This document shows positions 1 through 9,482 of a stretch of DNA of 64,000 nucleotides, piece after piece. The position numbers were made by a program, and so were the translations under genes. Position 1 is the first letter of the stretch, and the number at the start of each line of letters is the position of its first letter. The DNA is taken from NCBI RefSeq assembly GCF_001984155.1, contig NZ_MTQO01000043.1:62001-126000 (forward strand), given 5' to 3'. Source of the DNA: Actinosynnema sp. ALI-1.44 (GTDB lineage: Bacteria; Actinomycetota; Actinomycetes; Mycobacteriales; Pseudonocardiaceae). A model generated the notes under the pieces. That model worked only from the letters and a program-made list of their open reading frames with translations. It was not told the DNA's origin and ran no database searches.

Positions 1-938
1 GTCGTCGTAGTTCGTTGTCGATGTCGCGCTGGCGGGCGTCGGCGGCGCCGGTTTCGATGAATTTGGTCCGGTCGGTGGGTTCGAGGCTCAGTACCGCGTC
101 GCGTGCCGCGATGAACACTTCACTGTCTTTGGGTGCGAGTCTGTAGATGGTGCGGCAGAAGTCGTCGTCGTTGAGTTTGCGCATCTTGTCGTCGGCGATG
201 ACCCCAAGAGCCTGATATGCCGCTGCGGCCTTCTTCTCCTCAGCGATGGCTGCGGCTTTCTCGGCTTCGGTCTTGGCGTTGTCCTCTTGGATCAACCGTG
301 CGACGTCGTCCTTGTGCGCGGTGAAGATCTCCACGGCCAGGAAGGACCATTGCTTCTCGTCGCTGCCTTGCAGGGCTGCGCGTGCGGCGTTGCGTACTGC
401 GATGTCCTTGTGGTTGTCGGCGTTGAGGTCGATGAAGACGATGAAGTCGTGGACCGAACGACCGAGTTCGGGGGTGTACCTGTCCTCGGTCAGGCCGATC
501 GCCTTTGCCGCTTCGGCCTTGGTCTTGCGCTCCTTTTCCTGCTGCTGACGCCGGTCGTTGACGATGGTGACGTCTTCCTGGTGTGCCGCCGCCATTCCGG
601 TTTTGATGTAGGTGGTGCACGGGGTGCAGGCCGGGTCGCTCTGCACTGTCAGCGCGTCGATCGCGGCCTGCTTGACTTTCTGGTGTTCCGGCTCGGTCGG
701 GCGGGGTTTGTCCTGCTCGTCGGCGATGCGGTACATCGCGGAGGTGAAGTCCCGATCGGACAGATCCAGGAGGTCTTGCCCCGCGGTGACTCCCAGCAGT
801 GCCGCGGCGGTGCCTTTCTCGACTTCGGTGGACGGTCCCGCCGCCAGGGCGACATCGACGTTCACCACGCCAAGCGACATGGCTAAGACGGAACTCAGGA
901 CAACACCGCGAAGGACATGTCTCAGTCTTGGTCTCATT
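1..938 (-). CDS. Secreted ALF-repeat protein, C-terminus beyond window
   Basis: An open frame runs from ATG at 938 to the window edge without a stop, so the C-terminus is missing. It starts MRPRLRHVLRGVVLSSVLAM and reaches an AxA-type cleavage region near residue 30, a typical Sec signal peptide. The mature part contains at least three ALF-type units (A-x-x-A-L ... F/Y-I/L-x-T-G), for example around residues 75-105, 160-190 and 240-270. It is a paralogue of the next gene on the same strand: both carry a segment reading LSDRDF followed by AMYRIAD and QDKPRP, and both have an ALGV(I/V)ADD segment. Function is unknown. ALF repeats form the ring scaffold of umbrella toxin proteins, so a structural or accessory role in the same locus is plausible. 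The 95-bp gap to the next gene shows nothing else. Confidence 0.8.
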
Positions 939-1033
939 GTCGTTCTACTTCTGCTTTCATACCGGGACGCCGACCACTGAAACTCCAGCGGCCGGCGTCG
1001 GTGTCGTCAGATCTCGGATCTACTGCTCGGGAT

Positions 1034-3706
1034 TTACTGGGGAATGATGGTCCAGCGTTGGCTGTTGGTGCCGCTGTCGGCCCATTGCCCGACCGGCTTG
1101 CCGTTGAACGGGGGGCGTCCCCTTCCGTCGGCTACCTTGGCGGAGTGCACAGCGCGGAGCGCGTAGTTCTCACCGGTGTTGTCGGTGGTCAGTTCCCATT
1201 GCTGGTTGAGACCGTTGTGACAGGAGTGCTGCATGATCAGGCCGTTGTTGTCGAGGTTGCTGTTGTAGACGTCCAGGCACTTACCGGAGTTGCGGTTCTT
1301 GAGGTTGTACTTGTTGTCTCCGAGCGGGACGACGTCCCAGATCTGCTTCACGGCCCCAGGCACGCATTGCCACAGCTCTGCCCCCGCGCCGTCCCTGAGT
1401 GCGTCCTGGCCGACACCGGCGATCTGGATGCAGCTCTGGGATCCGACGCCCTTGATCGCGATGGCCTTCGGCTCGATCGCGACAGTCTTGTAGTCGAAGG
1501 TGCCGCCGCCGTCGTTGCTGAAGTCGATGCGACCGTTCTGGAAGGTGTTGCGGCGCCCCTTCGGCAGATCGAACTCGTCGCTCGTGGGGTAGCCGAGCCA
1601 GGACTTCTCCGCACCGAGCTGGTTCCACCTGGCGCGGATGTTCCCGTAGATGATCTTCGCGCCGATACTCGGGTGGTGGTAGATCGCGCCGCCGTTGCCG
1701 GAGAAGGTGGTAGCCCAACCGGTCCCGTCCGGAAGACGAGTGGTGTCCGAGGTCGGGTAGCTCAGGAAACCGTTCTCGTAGTTGGTCGTGGCGTACTTCT
1801 TGTAGATCTCGCCGTGGACAGCGAACGTGCCGACGTTCGGCACGATGTACACCGCCCCGCTGGTGAACCGCTGGACACGACCACTTGTCTGGCTGAGGGG
1901 ACGCTCATCCTCGATCGGGTACCCCAGCACCCCGTTCTCGTAGCCCGATGAGGCGAACTTCGAGAGGATCTCGCCCGCTACGACCGACGTGGTGAGCTCA
2001 TTGCTTCCTGGCCGGAAGGCCTGGTAGAGCCGACCGTTCTGGTACGGGCGGTAGCCTGTGCCGTTGTCGTTGATCAGTGCGGCACCGGTCGCCGTACCGA
2101 GCCTGCCGCGAGCGGCGGCATCGGCGTTGTAGCGGCGCTCGATGGGCAGCGGCGGCTGCGGCGCCTCCACGTGCCACACGTCACCTACACCGGCAGGCGC
2201 GTTGACCGCCAGGTCGACCCTGCCCTGTGCGTTGTGGAATCCGATGCCGGAGTTGATTCTCCGCGCACACCAGGTCACCGTGGCGGCGAAGGCCCGGCTG
2301 CCATCGGTGGGATCCACGCTGATCCTGTTGTTGACGATGCGCAGGAAGTGGTTCGGCCGGGTGGTGGAGGCGAACGAGTGGCAGCTGGGGTCCGAGAGCC
2401 CCGGCTCCACCTTCCAGACCAGTTCCGGACGTTGCCCCGGCGTCCAGGCGCGGAGGACGGCCTGCCCATCGCCGTCGCCGAGGTAGAAGTCGTCGAACGC
2501 CTGGGTTCGCAGGGTCTGGGTGAGGTTCTCGTCCTTCCCGCTGAGCAGGAAGCGCACCCGGTCGGCCGGTGTACCGGCGAGCGCCTTGTCGGCGGCGGCG
2601 ACCAGCGCGGGGTGGGCGAGGCTGTTCGCCGCCCGCGTGCGGATCTCGAGGATCTGGCGCTTGCGCGCCTCATCCCGCTTCTTGAGCGTGTTCTCGACGT
2701 CGCGCAGGTGGGCTGCCTCGGCGCCGACGTCGATGAAGTGCTTCCACTCCGCCGCCTCGCCGTAGAGCGCCTCCTCGGCCGCGCCGAACACCTCGGTGTC
2801 CTGCGGGGCGCGGTTGGAGATCTCGAACACGAAGGACCGGTCCGGTAGGTTGACCAGCCTGTCGTCCGCGACGACGCCGAGCGCCTGCCACGCCGCGTTC
2901 GCCTTCGCCGCACGGGCTTTCGCGGCCTGCCTTTCGGCCTCGCCGATGGCGGTGTTCTCGTCGGTGATCCGTTTGACGTCGGCGGTGTGCGCGGCGCCGA
3001 GCCCGGACGTCAGGAAGGTCCACTGCTCGTCCGGGGTGCCCCGCAGCGCCTGCTTCGCCTTCTCCTTGACCAGCATGTCCTTGTGCGCGTGGGCGTTGAG
3101 GTCGAGGAAGGCGATGAAGTCGGACACGGACTTCGACAGATCCGTGCCGCTGACCGGGATGGAGAGCATGCCCGCGGCGATCGCCTTGGCCGCGCGTTCC
3201 GCTTCCTGCTGGCCGCGCCATTCCCGGTCCAGCGCGATGTCCTCGTCGTGCGCCACCTTCATCCCGGTCTTGATGAACGCGGTGCACGCGGCGTCACCCT
3301 CGTCGAGCGCCTTGAGGGCCGCGTTCTTCACGGTGCGGTTGCCCGGTTCCAACGGACGGGGCTTGTCCTGGTCGTCCGCGATGCGGTACATGGCGACGGT
3401 GAAGTCGCGGTCGGACAGGATCATCAGTTCCGGTCCGGGGTTGACGCCGAGCAGCGCCGCTGCCGCGATCTTCTCGTCGTCAGTGGACTGGACGGCCGCG
3501 TTCCTGGCGTGCGTGCCGGGATCGGTCTTGGGAACGCCGACCACCGCTCGTGGATCCGTTGCGGTGGGCGGGTTTTCGGGTGCGGCGTGGGCAGTCGCCG
3601 GAACGAGGCCTGCGATTGTGGCCGCCGCGGCGCCTGCCACGACCACCGCGCGTATACCCCCGCGCCTGCCCCTGCTCGGTCTACTGGCTCGTTCGGATCT
3701 GGTCAA
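1034..3706 (-). CDS. Secreted ALF-repeat, LGFP-repeat and ricin-lectin protein
   Basis: This 890-residue protein starts with TTG at 3706, chosen because AAAGGA lies 6 bases upstream and a signal peptide follows (basic Arg-rich start, then a hydrophobic stretch to about residue 42). Residues about 110-400 carry four ALF-like units with charged linkers. Residues about 550-740 hold LGFP-type repeats (LGYPIEDE, LSYPTSD, LGYPTSDE), a family associated with actinobacterial cell-wall attachment. Residues about 755-890 are a ricin-type beta-trefoil with QxW motifs (QQWEL, SQRW). The protein is therefore exported and likely binds glycans or cell wall. It lies divergently from the small ALF gene and the toxin gene. 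A lectin arm serving the neighbouring toxin is an inference from this context. Confidence 0.85.
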   Translation of the reverse strand: MTRSERASRPSRGRRGGIRAVVVAGAAAATIAGLVPATAHAAPENPPTATDPRAVVGVPKTDPGTHARNAAVQSTDDEKIAAAALLGVNPGPELMILSDRDFTVAMYRIADDQDKPRPLEPGNRTVKNAALKALDEGDAACTAFIKTGMKVAHDEDIALDREWRGQQEAERAAKAIAAGMLSIPVSGTDLSKSVSDFIAFLDLNAHAHKDMLVKEKAKQALRGTPDEQWTFLTSGLGAAHTADVKRITDENTAIGEAERQAAKARAAKANAAWQALGVVADDRLVNLPDRSFVFEISNRAPQDTEVFGAAEEALYGEAAEWKHFIDVGAEAAHLRDVENTLKKRDEARKRQILEIRTRAANSLAHPALVAAADKALAGTPADRVRFLLSGKDENLTQTLRTQAFDDFYLGDGDGQAVLRAWTPGQRPELVWKVEPGLSDPSCHSFASTTRPNHFLRIVNNRISVDPTDGSRAFAATVTWCARRINSGIGFHNAQGRVDLAVNAPAGVGDVWHVEAPQPPLPIERRYNADAAARGRLGTATGAALINDNGTGYRPYQNGRLYQAFRPGSNELTTSVVAGEILSKFASSGYENGVLGYPIEDERPLSQTSGRVQRFTSGAVYIVPNVGTFAVHGEIYKKYATTNYENGFLSYPTSDTTRLPDGTGWATTFSGNGGAIYHHPSIGAKIIYGNIRARWNQLGAEKSWLGYPTSDEFDLPKGRRNTFQNGRIDFSNDGGGTFDYKTVAIEPKAIAIKGVGSQSCIQIAGVGQDALRDGAGAELWQCVPGAVKQIWDVVPLGDNKYNLKNRNSGKCLDVYNSNLDNNGLIMQHSCHNGLNQQWELTTDNTGENYALRAVHSAKVADGRGRPPFNGKPVGQWADSGTNSQRWTIIPQ

Positions 3707-3772
3707 GTGGATTCCTTTGATGGTGAAAATCCGTGGGAAGGCGCAATTAACCCCAGTCGCGCGCCTCAGAAT

Positions 3773-3802
3773 CCTTGACCGGTTCTGAAAAACCGGTCAA
3801 GG
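3773..3802. promoter_or_regulatory. 30-bp perfect hairpin in divergent ALF-gene promoter region
   Basis: A 12-bp perfect inverted repeat, CCTTGACCGGTT and its complement, is separated by six bases (CTGAAA). It lies between the divergent starts at 3706 and 3918. No T-run follows on either strand, so an operator for a dimeric regulator is more likely than a terminator. The regulator is unknown. Confidence 0.5.
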
Positions 3803-3917
3803 CGGTCACTGTTCCGTGATTGTAACGTGACATTGTCGTGATCTGCGGCTCCGTTCTTGTGTGACCTAGGTCACGCGCGCATGTCCGGCTTGGGAACTGT
3901 GTCATAGTTGGAATGTT

Positions 3918-5036
3918 ATGTGCGCAACACGACACTATTCGACCGGGTGGGGGTATTCGGTGCGTTGGGGAGCAGCGATCACTGGTAGCGCATTGGTGGC
4001 GGCTATCGCGATGACAGGTAGTGGTATCGCGGCGGCGGAACCAATTAGCGCTACTGATTTTGGCGTAATGCAGGCGGTCGGAATAGAGCAATCGCCGTGG
4101 TATCCGATGGTGCGGCAGGTCGCGTTGCATCACGCGCAAACTCTGGTTCGCGCTTCCGCGTGGCAGGCGATGCGGTCACCCGACGGCGAGGCCGCCCTGC
4201 GTGAGTTCGTGTTACGCGGCTTCGCCAAGGCGCGGGAGCGAGCCAGGCAGAACAACGCCCGCAACCGGGACTTCGCCCAGCGGGTCTTCGACACCTACAG
4301 CGCCTCCTACGCCCCGCTCGTGCACGCGGGCGCGGACAAGGCGCTCAAGGGCTCCGACGGCGACCGGGACTGGTTCGCTCGGACGGGGTTCGAGGAGGCC
4401 AAGGCGAAGGACAACGCGGCACGGGAAGCCGACGAGGAGCACAAGCAGGCGATCGCGCAGGCGGATCGGGACTTCGTGCTCCTGCTGTCGAAGTCCGACC
4501 CTGGTCAGCAGGTGCGGCTCGCGGCCGAGCACGCGTTGCGCAACGGCGGCATCGACGCCGACATCCGGGAGTTCTACGCCAGCGACTGGATGGCCGCCGC
4601 GGGGCTGGACGTGGAGATCTTCCGCCTGCGGAGCCAGGAGGCGGGCGTGTTCTACCACGCCACGATTCCGCAGTTGATCGCCGATGCGCAGGAGGCGGAG
4701 CGGGAGGCTCTCGCGACGAGCGGAGAGGCAGCCGAAAAGGCCCGTGCCGTGGCTGCCCAGGCGTGGGCGACCACCCAGCAGAAAGCCGACGCCGCCCGTA
4801 ACTCCTGGGAAAACGAGCGGCAGCTCTGTGCCGAGCAGGCGCGGTACTGGCAAACAGTGATAGAGCGAGCCAAGACCCAGTTCGATCCCGTGTGGCTGAA
4901 CATCGGCTCAACCGCGGAAAAGCAGCGCGGCACGTGGACGACCGAAACGACATTCGCCGACAATCAGATACAGCACTGGGGTGTTGTCGGTGATGAAGCG
5001 CGGGACGGTTATGACCGGATGACCACCGGTTCCTGA
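3918..5036 (+). CDS. Secreted ALF-repeat protein, 372 aa
   Basis: The N-terminus has a signal peptide (hydrophobic ITGSALVAAIAMTGSGIAAA) with likely cleavage after AAA near residue 40. GTG at 3957 with a G-rich stretch upstream is an alternative start that still keeps the signal peptide. Three ALF-like units follow, around residues 80-110, 130-165 and 190-225 (motifs QAMRSPDGEAALREF, DKALKGSDGDRDWF and EHALRNGGIDADIREF). The rest is an Ala/Glu-rich helical region up to about residue 330, then a short polar tail. No enzyme motif is visible. It lies 60 bp upstream of the toxin gene on the same strand and is probably co-transcribed with it. A partner or assembly role for the toxin is inferred from shared repeats and position only. 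Confidence 0.8.
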   Translation: MCATRHYSTGWGYSVRWGAAITGSALVAAIAMTGSGIAAAEPISATDFGVMQAVGIEQSPWYPMVRQVALHHAQTLVRASAWQAMRSPDGEAALREFVLRGFAKARERARQNNARNRDFAQRVFDTYSASYAPLVHAGADKALKGSDGDRDWFARTGFEEAKAKDNAAREADEEHKQAIAQADRDFVLLLSKSDPGQQVRLAAEHALRNGGIDADIREFYASDWMAAAGLDVEIFRLRSQEAGVFYHATIPQLIADAQEAEREALATSGEAAEKARAVAAQAWATTQQKADAARNSWENERQLCAEQARYWQTVIERAKTQFDPVWLNIGSTAEKQRGTWTTETTFADNQIQHWGVVGDEARDGYDRMTTGS

Positions 5037-5096
5037 CCTCAGCGCATTTCATTTCACCTTTCTTGTTTCTTCGCGAATTCGGGGTGTGGCCGAACC

Positions 5097-8000
5097 ATGT
5101 CTAAATTACGTCGGCGTTCCAGACGGACGCTACCGATCGGATGGCGCAGGGCGGTGGTGTTCACCGTTGCCGCCGCGCTCCTCGCCACCACAGCGAGCGA
5201 GGGAGCCGAGGCGACGGCGGCGACGTACGCGCCCGTGCAGGTTTCGTCGGCGCAGCAGGCAAAGGCGCAACAACAGCCGCGGGCCGACTCGGGGCTGGAT
5301 CCCGAGGACCAGGCCATCCTCGACCAGTTGCAGCGCGACCTGCTCGCCGACATCGCCGCGTTCGACGAGGACGAGGAGGTCCGCGACGCGGCGAGGGAAA
5401 CCCTGCGGAAGGCCGAAGCCGGGGACAAGAAAGCGGTCGAGGACTTCTTCGCCCACGGCCATCAGGACGCGAAGAACAAAGCGAAACAGCGCAGGGAACA
5501 GAGCGACGCGCACAACCGCGCGCTCATCCAAGCGCTCGTGGGAACGGGCGGCCCCGCGTTCAACGCCGCCGTCACCAACGCGTTGAAGGGCGATGCCCGC
5601 GAACGCGAGAACTTCCTGGCCTACGGCCGGGATATCGCCGCGGAGCAGGACCGCCGCAACGGGGCCTACGAGAAGGAGATCAGGGCCAAGCGCCGGGCGC
5701 ACGTCCAGGTGGCGGCCGACCGCGGAACCCCGGAGGTCGCCAAGGCCGCGAAGGCGGCACTGGCCGCCGGGGACGCCGCGATCGAGGAGTTCCTCAAGAC
5801 CGGCTATCTGGTCGCGGCCAAGCTCGACGCCGAGGCGCGGGACGCGCATCTCGCAGAACTGGAGAGGCTGCGTAAGGAAAACGAGGCCGCGTCGGAGTTG
5901 GCACAACGGGTCGCGCGGGCGATGAGGGCGCGTCGCAACATCCTTGTCGCCCACGCCGACGGCGTGCGGGCGTTGGAGCGGGTCGCCAACGACATGATGG
6001 GCGCCGCGGACGCGTCGAGGGAAGCCGCCCGCGTGCTGGCCGCGGACCAGGCGAGTGGCCAATACCACCCCGAGCTCTACCAGCGGGCCAAGGACAGGGC
6101 GGCCCAGCAACTGCAGTACGTGATCGCCGACGCCAGGGAGGCCGAGACCGCGGCGGCGGGCGCCACGGTACAGGCCAACATCCTGGTGGAGAACGGGATG
6201 CCGCATGGCACCGAGTGGGTCAAGGTCGTCCAGGGCATGGCGGCTGCCGCACAGGCGGCGAAGCAGGCTTCGGAGTCCGCGGTGCACGCGGTGGACGCGA
6301 TCGCGGCGGACGCCGCCGCCACCGACGCCGCCGACAAGGCCAAGAAGCGCGAGGAGAACGCCAAGCGCTGGCGGGCCAACGCCGAGGCGCACAGGAACCA
6401 GGCCGAGCAGTTGGCGAAGGCCGCGCGCGAGCAGGCCAACGCGGCGGCCGAGGCGGCACGGCAGGCCAAGCAGGCAAGGCAGGACGCTGAGGCCGCGTTG
6501 GCCAGGGCGCAGGTGCACGCGGCGAACGTCAAGCAGGCGCGTGCCGACGCCGAGCGTGAGCGGGACATCGCGAACCAGAAACGCCGGGAAGCCGAACAGT
6601 GGCGAGACGTCGCGAACCAGAAACGCCAGGAGGCCGAGGCCAAGCAGCGCGAAGCGGCCGCGGAACGCGACAAGGCCAAGCAGGAGGCGGAGATCGCCCG
6701 CCGGAAGCGCGAGGAAGCCGAGGCGCAGGCGCTGATCGCGGCGAACAAGCGAGGCGCGGCACAGGAGCAGGAGCAGATCGCCGCCGACGCGGCCAAGGAA
6801 GCCCGGCGCCAGGAGCAGATCGCCGGGGACATCGACCGCAACGCGGCCGTGGAGGAGGGCAAGGCCCATCAGGCACGCGAGGAGGCCGAACAGGTCCGGC
6901 GATCGGCTGACACCGCGGAGAAGAAGGCACAGTTCCTCGCGCAGCTGGCTGAGCGGGCCGCGAATTCCTCGGAGGTCCTCCAGGAAGACAAGATCAAGGC
7001 TCGGGACGCGGCCAATCAGGCGCGTGCCGAGGCGAACACCGCGCGGGGTGCGGCGCAGACGGCACACCAGCACGCCGAGGAGGCCGGGCAGGCCGCGGTG
7101 CGGGCGCGAGCCGCGGCGACCGAGGCGGAAGGTGCGGCGAGCAGGTCTCGTGCCCACGCGGATCGCGCGCAGTCCGCAGCATCGGAGGCGCGCGCGGCGG
7201 CCCGTGAAGCCGAGCACGCGGCGGAGATGTCGCGTTCGGCCGCGAACCAGGCGCAAGCCGCTGCGGCACGGGCGAACGACGCGGCCAACCGTGCGGAACG
7301 GGAAGCCGCCGCCGTGCACGCCGAGGCGATGCGGGCCAGGGCGAGCGCGGAGACCGCGACCGCCGCGGAGGCCCGTGCCGCGGAGAACGCGCGCAAGGCC
7401 ATGGATCTGGCGCAGCAGGCGGTGGTGGAATCGGCGAAGTCCCTTGAGGCAGCCGACCGCACCCGGCAGGAGGCCAACGCCGCGGCCGAGGAAGCGGCGA
7501 CCGCGGCCACTCAGGCGGGCATCGCCACCCGTGCGGCGGCGGCGACCACTCAGGCCGCGTCGGGCATCGCCGCCCCGGCCAACACCGCGATCACGCTGAC
7601 CAACCCGTTCGCGGGCTCGGACATCGACGCCGACTTCGTGCAGATGGTGGCCAACCGGGCAAAGGACATCGGCGACACCCAGGTCAAGGCCGCGCAACAG
7701 GCCGCGGCCGACGCCAACCAGAAGGCGAAGGACGCCGCCGAGGCGGCGAAGAGCGCGGCGGAGCAGGTGAAACCGGCCTACGACGCGGCGGCGGCAGCGG
7801 CCACGTTCGCGGCGGAGGCGGGCAAGGCTGCGGCAGACGCGCAGAGGTCAGCCGCGGAGGCCGCCATCGACGCGGCGGCAGCACGCAAAGCCGCCGCGGC
7901 GGCTGAAGCCGTGGACGCCTCGGCACAGGCCGATGCGATGGCGGCTCGTGCCGCCGCTGATCAGGCCGCCGCCGATGCGGCGCTCGCCGGACGCGCGGCG

Positions 8001-9470
8001 GACCAGGCCGAGGCTGACGCGGCGGCGGCGCGCCGGGCGGCGGACGACGCCACCCGTGCGGCCAACGAGGCCAGCGCCGCAGCCGACCGCGCACAGAAGG
8101 ACGCGGAGGCTGCGGGAAAGGCGGCGGCACAGGCCGAGAAGGACGCCGAGGAGGCGAGGCAGGCGGCGGCCCGCGCGGACCAGCACGCGAAGGACGCCGA
8201 GTCGGCCGCCGACCAGGCCGACAAGTACGCCGACAGCGTCGAGGAGAGGGCCAAGAACGCCGAGGAGGACGCCAAGGAGGTCCAGGCCTACCTCGCCGCG
8301 GTCCAGGAGGAACTCCGCAGGGCCGAGGAAGAAGCGGAGCGCAAGGCGGCCGAGCAGGCCATCAACGACGACAGCGAGGTTCCCGCGCTGACTCCTGAAG
8401 AGGAGAACGACCTGCGTGCGGAGAAAGGCCAGGGCGCGGTCGACGAGTACACCAGAGCGCGCGGCGAGGCGAACAAGGATCTGAAGAAGTTCATCATCGA
8501 CGAGGGCGGGCAACTCCTGCTCGACCTGATCGGCTACGAAGACGCCAAGAAGTGCTTCACGGAAGGGGATTTCATCTCCTGCGTGTTGACTGTCATCAAC
8601 GCGTTGCCCATCCTCAAGCTCGCCCGGTTCATCACTCAGATCCCGGACGCCGTCAAGGCCACCGTCCGGATCGTGAAGGGCATCCGCACCTTCAAGGACG
8701 TCAAGCTGGCGGCTCGCCGCATCGTCAACGAACTGCGCGACCTGATCAAGCAGATCAAGGACTGCAAGGGCAGCCGCGGGGCGTCGTGCAAACCCAAGGA
8801 CAAGAAGGAGCTCCGCGAGAAGGAAGAAGCCGAGCACAGGAATCAGCCGAGTGTCCAGCCGAAGGAACCGAAGGACAAGCTCAAGGACGCCAAGAGGAAA
8901 CGCAAGGTCGATGATTGCTTCGCCGGTAGGGGGTTCGGCGGCGACGGGATTGTCAACAAAGCGGTGAACTATCCCATGGAGAACTTCACATGGCTCGGCG
9001 AAAGCGCTCAGCGGGCCACCGGTGGCATCGTGTGCGCGAACAAGACCCACCAGCGCGACCCCAATGCGGAACCGGCGAGGCCCGTGGGGCATCCGGAGGG
9101 GGACGCGGCGGCGTGGGCGCAGCTGGACGGTGAGTACGTCCAGAAGGGGCACCTGGTCGCCGACCGGCTCGGGGGCTCCATGAAGGTGGACAACATCGTC
9201 ACCCAGTACCGGAAAGTCAATCTGTCAGATGTGAAGATGATGGAGAACGCGGTCGCCGGTATGCTGGACAGGCTGGGGAAGGACGTGTGGGTGGTCTACG
9301 AGGCCCACGCGCAGTACCCCAGCAACACCGCCGCCAAACCGGAGTGGGTCTTCATCGAGGCGATCGCCTCGAACGGGGTGTGGTGCTTCGCCACCATCCA
9401 CAACGTGCCCGGAGGCAACCCCGCGCCGAAGGAACGATGTGAATCGTTCCGGAAAGCCAAGAAGAAGTGA
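5097..9470 (+). CDS. UmbC-like polymorphic toxin: ALF repeats, coiled-coil stalk, nuclease tip
   Basis: This 1457-residue secreted protein starts with a twin-basic N-terminus and hydrophobic core (AVVFTVAAALLATTAS), a signal peptide to about residue 41. ALF units lie near residues 93-125, 155-185 and 214-245. Residues about 245-1090 are an almost uninterrupted Ala/Glu/Lys/Arg-rich coiled coil. Residues about 1125-1230 form a hydrophobic-basic pretoxin segment (DLIGYEDAKKCFTEGDF). The last 170 residues match the DNA/RNA non-specific endonuclease type 2 fold, with GHLVADRLGGS near residue 1351 (catalytic His candidate) and DNIV near 1366 (metal-binding Asn candidate). Signal peptide, ALF ring, long stalk and variable toxic tip are the known layout of Streptomyces UmbC. 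A SUKH immunity gene starts 12 bp downstream. The coiled coil has strong codon repetition, so expect spurious antisense frames. Confidence 0.88.
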   Translation: MSKLRRRSRRTLPIGWRRAVVFTVAAALLATTASEGAEATAATYAPVQVSSAQQAKAQQQPRADSGLDPEDQAILDQLQRDLLADIAAFDEDEEVRDAARETLRKAEAGDKKAVEDFFAHGHQDAKNKAKQRREQSDAHNRALIQALVGTGGPAFNAAVTNALKGDARERENFLAYGRDIAAEQDRRNGAYEKEIRAKRRAHVQVAADRGTPEVAKAAKAALAAGDAAIEEFLKTGYLVAAKLDAEARDAHLAELERLRKENEAASELAQRVARAMRARRNILVAHADGVRALERVANDMMGAADASREAARVLAADQASGQYHPELYQRAKDRAAQQLQYVIADAREAETAAAGATVQANILVENGMPHGTEWVKVVQGMAAAAQAAKQASESAVHAVDAIAADAAATDAADKAKKREENAKRWRANAEAHRNQAEQLAKAAREQANAAAEAARQAKQARQDAEAALARAQVHAANVKQARADAERERDIANQKRREAEQWRDVANQKRQEAEAKQREAAAERDKAKQEAEIARRKREEAEAQALIAANKRGAAQEQEQIAADAAKEARRQEQIAGDIDRNAAVEEGKAHQAREEAEQVRRSADTAEKKAQFLAQLAERAANSSEVLQEDKIKARDAANQARAEANTARGAAQTAHQHAEEAGQAAVRARAAATEAEGAASRSRAHADRAQSAASEARAAAREAEHAAEMSRSAANQAQAAAARANDAANRAEREAAAVHAEAMRARASAETATAAEARAAENARKAMDLAQQAVVESAKSLEAADRTRQEANAAAEEAATAATQAGIATRAAAATTQAASGIAAPANTAITLTNPFAGSDIDADFVQMVANRAKDIGDTQVKAAQQAAADANQKAKDAAEAAKSAAEQVKPAYDAAAAAATFAAEAGKAAADAQRSAAEAAIDAAAARKAAAAAEAVDASAQADAMAARAAADQAAADAALAGRAADQAEADAAAARRAADDATRAANEASAAADRAQKDAEAAGKAAAQAEKDAEEARQAAARADQHAKDAESAADQADKYADSVEERAKNAEEDAKEVQAYLAAVQEELRRAEEEAERKAAEQAINDDSEVPALTPEEENDLRAEKGQGAVDEYTRARGEANKDLKKFIIDEGGQLLLDLIGYEDAKKCFTEGDFISCVLTVINALPILKLARFITQIPDAVKATVRIVKGIRTFKDVKLAARRIVNELRDLIKQIKDCKGSRGASCKPKDKKELREKEEAEHRNQPSVQPKEPKDKLKDAKRKRKVDDCFAGRGFGGDGIVNKAVNYPMENFTWLGESAQRATGGIVCANKTHQRDPNAEPARPVGHPEGDAAAWAQLDGEYVQKGHLVADRLGGSMKVDNIVTQYRKVNLSDVKMMENAVAGMLDRLGKDVWVVYEAHAQYPSNTAAKPEWVFIEAIASNGVWCFATIHNVPGGNPAPKERCESFRKAKKK

Positions 9471-9482
9471 CCGGGAGAACGC

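Noticed and set aside
917-1951. 344-codon plus-strand frame over the ricin and LGFP coding region
   Set aside because: The minus strand has a complete domain protein here; the plus frame is Val/Gly/Asp-rich shadow.
5130-7697. 855-codon open frame antisense to the toxin
   Set aside because: It arises from the Ala/Lys/Glu-rich codon repetition of the coiled coil, has no start signals and gives low-complexity Leu/Arg/Gly protein.
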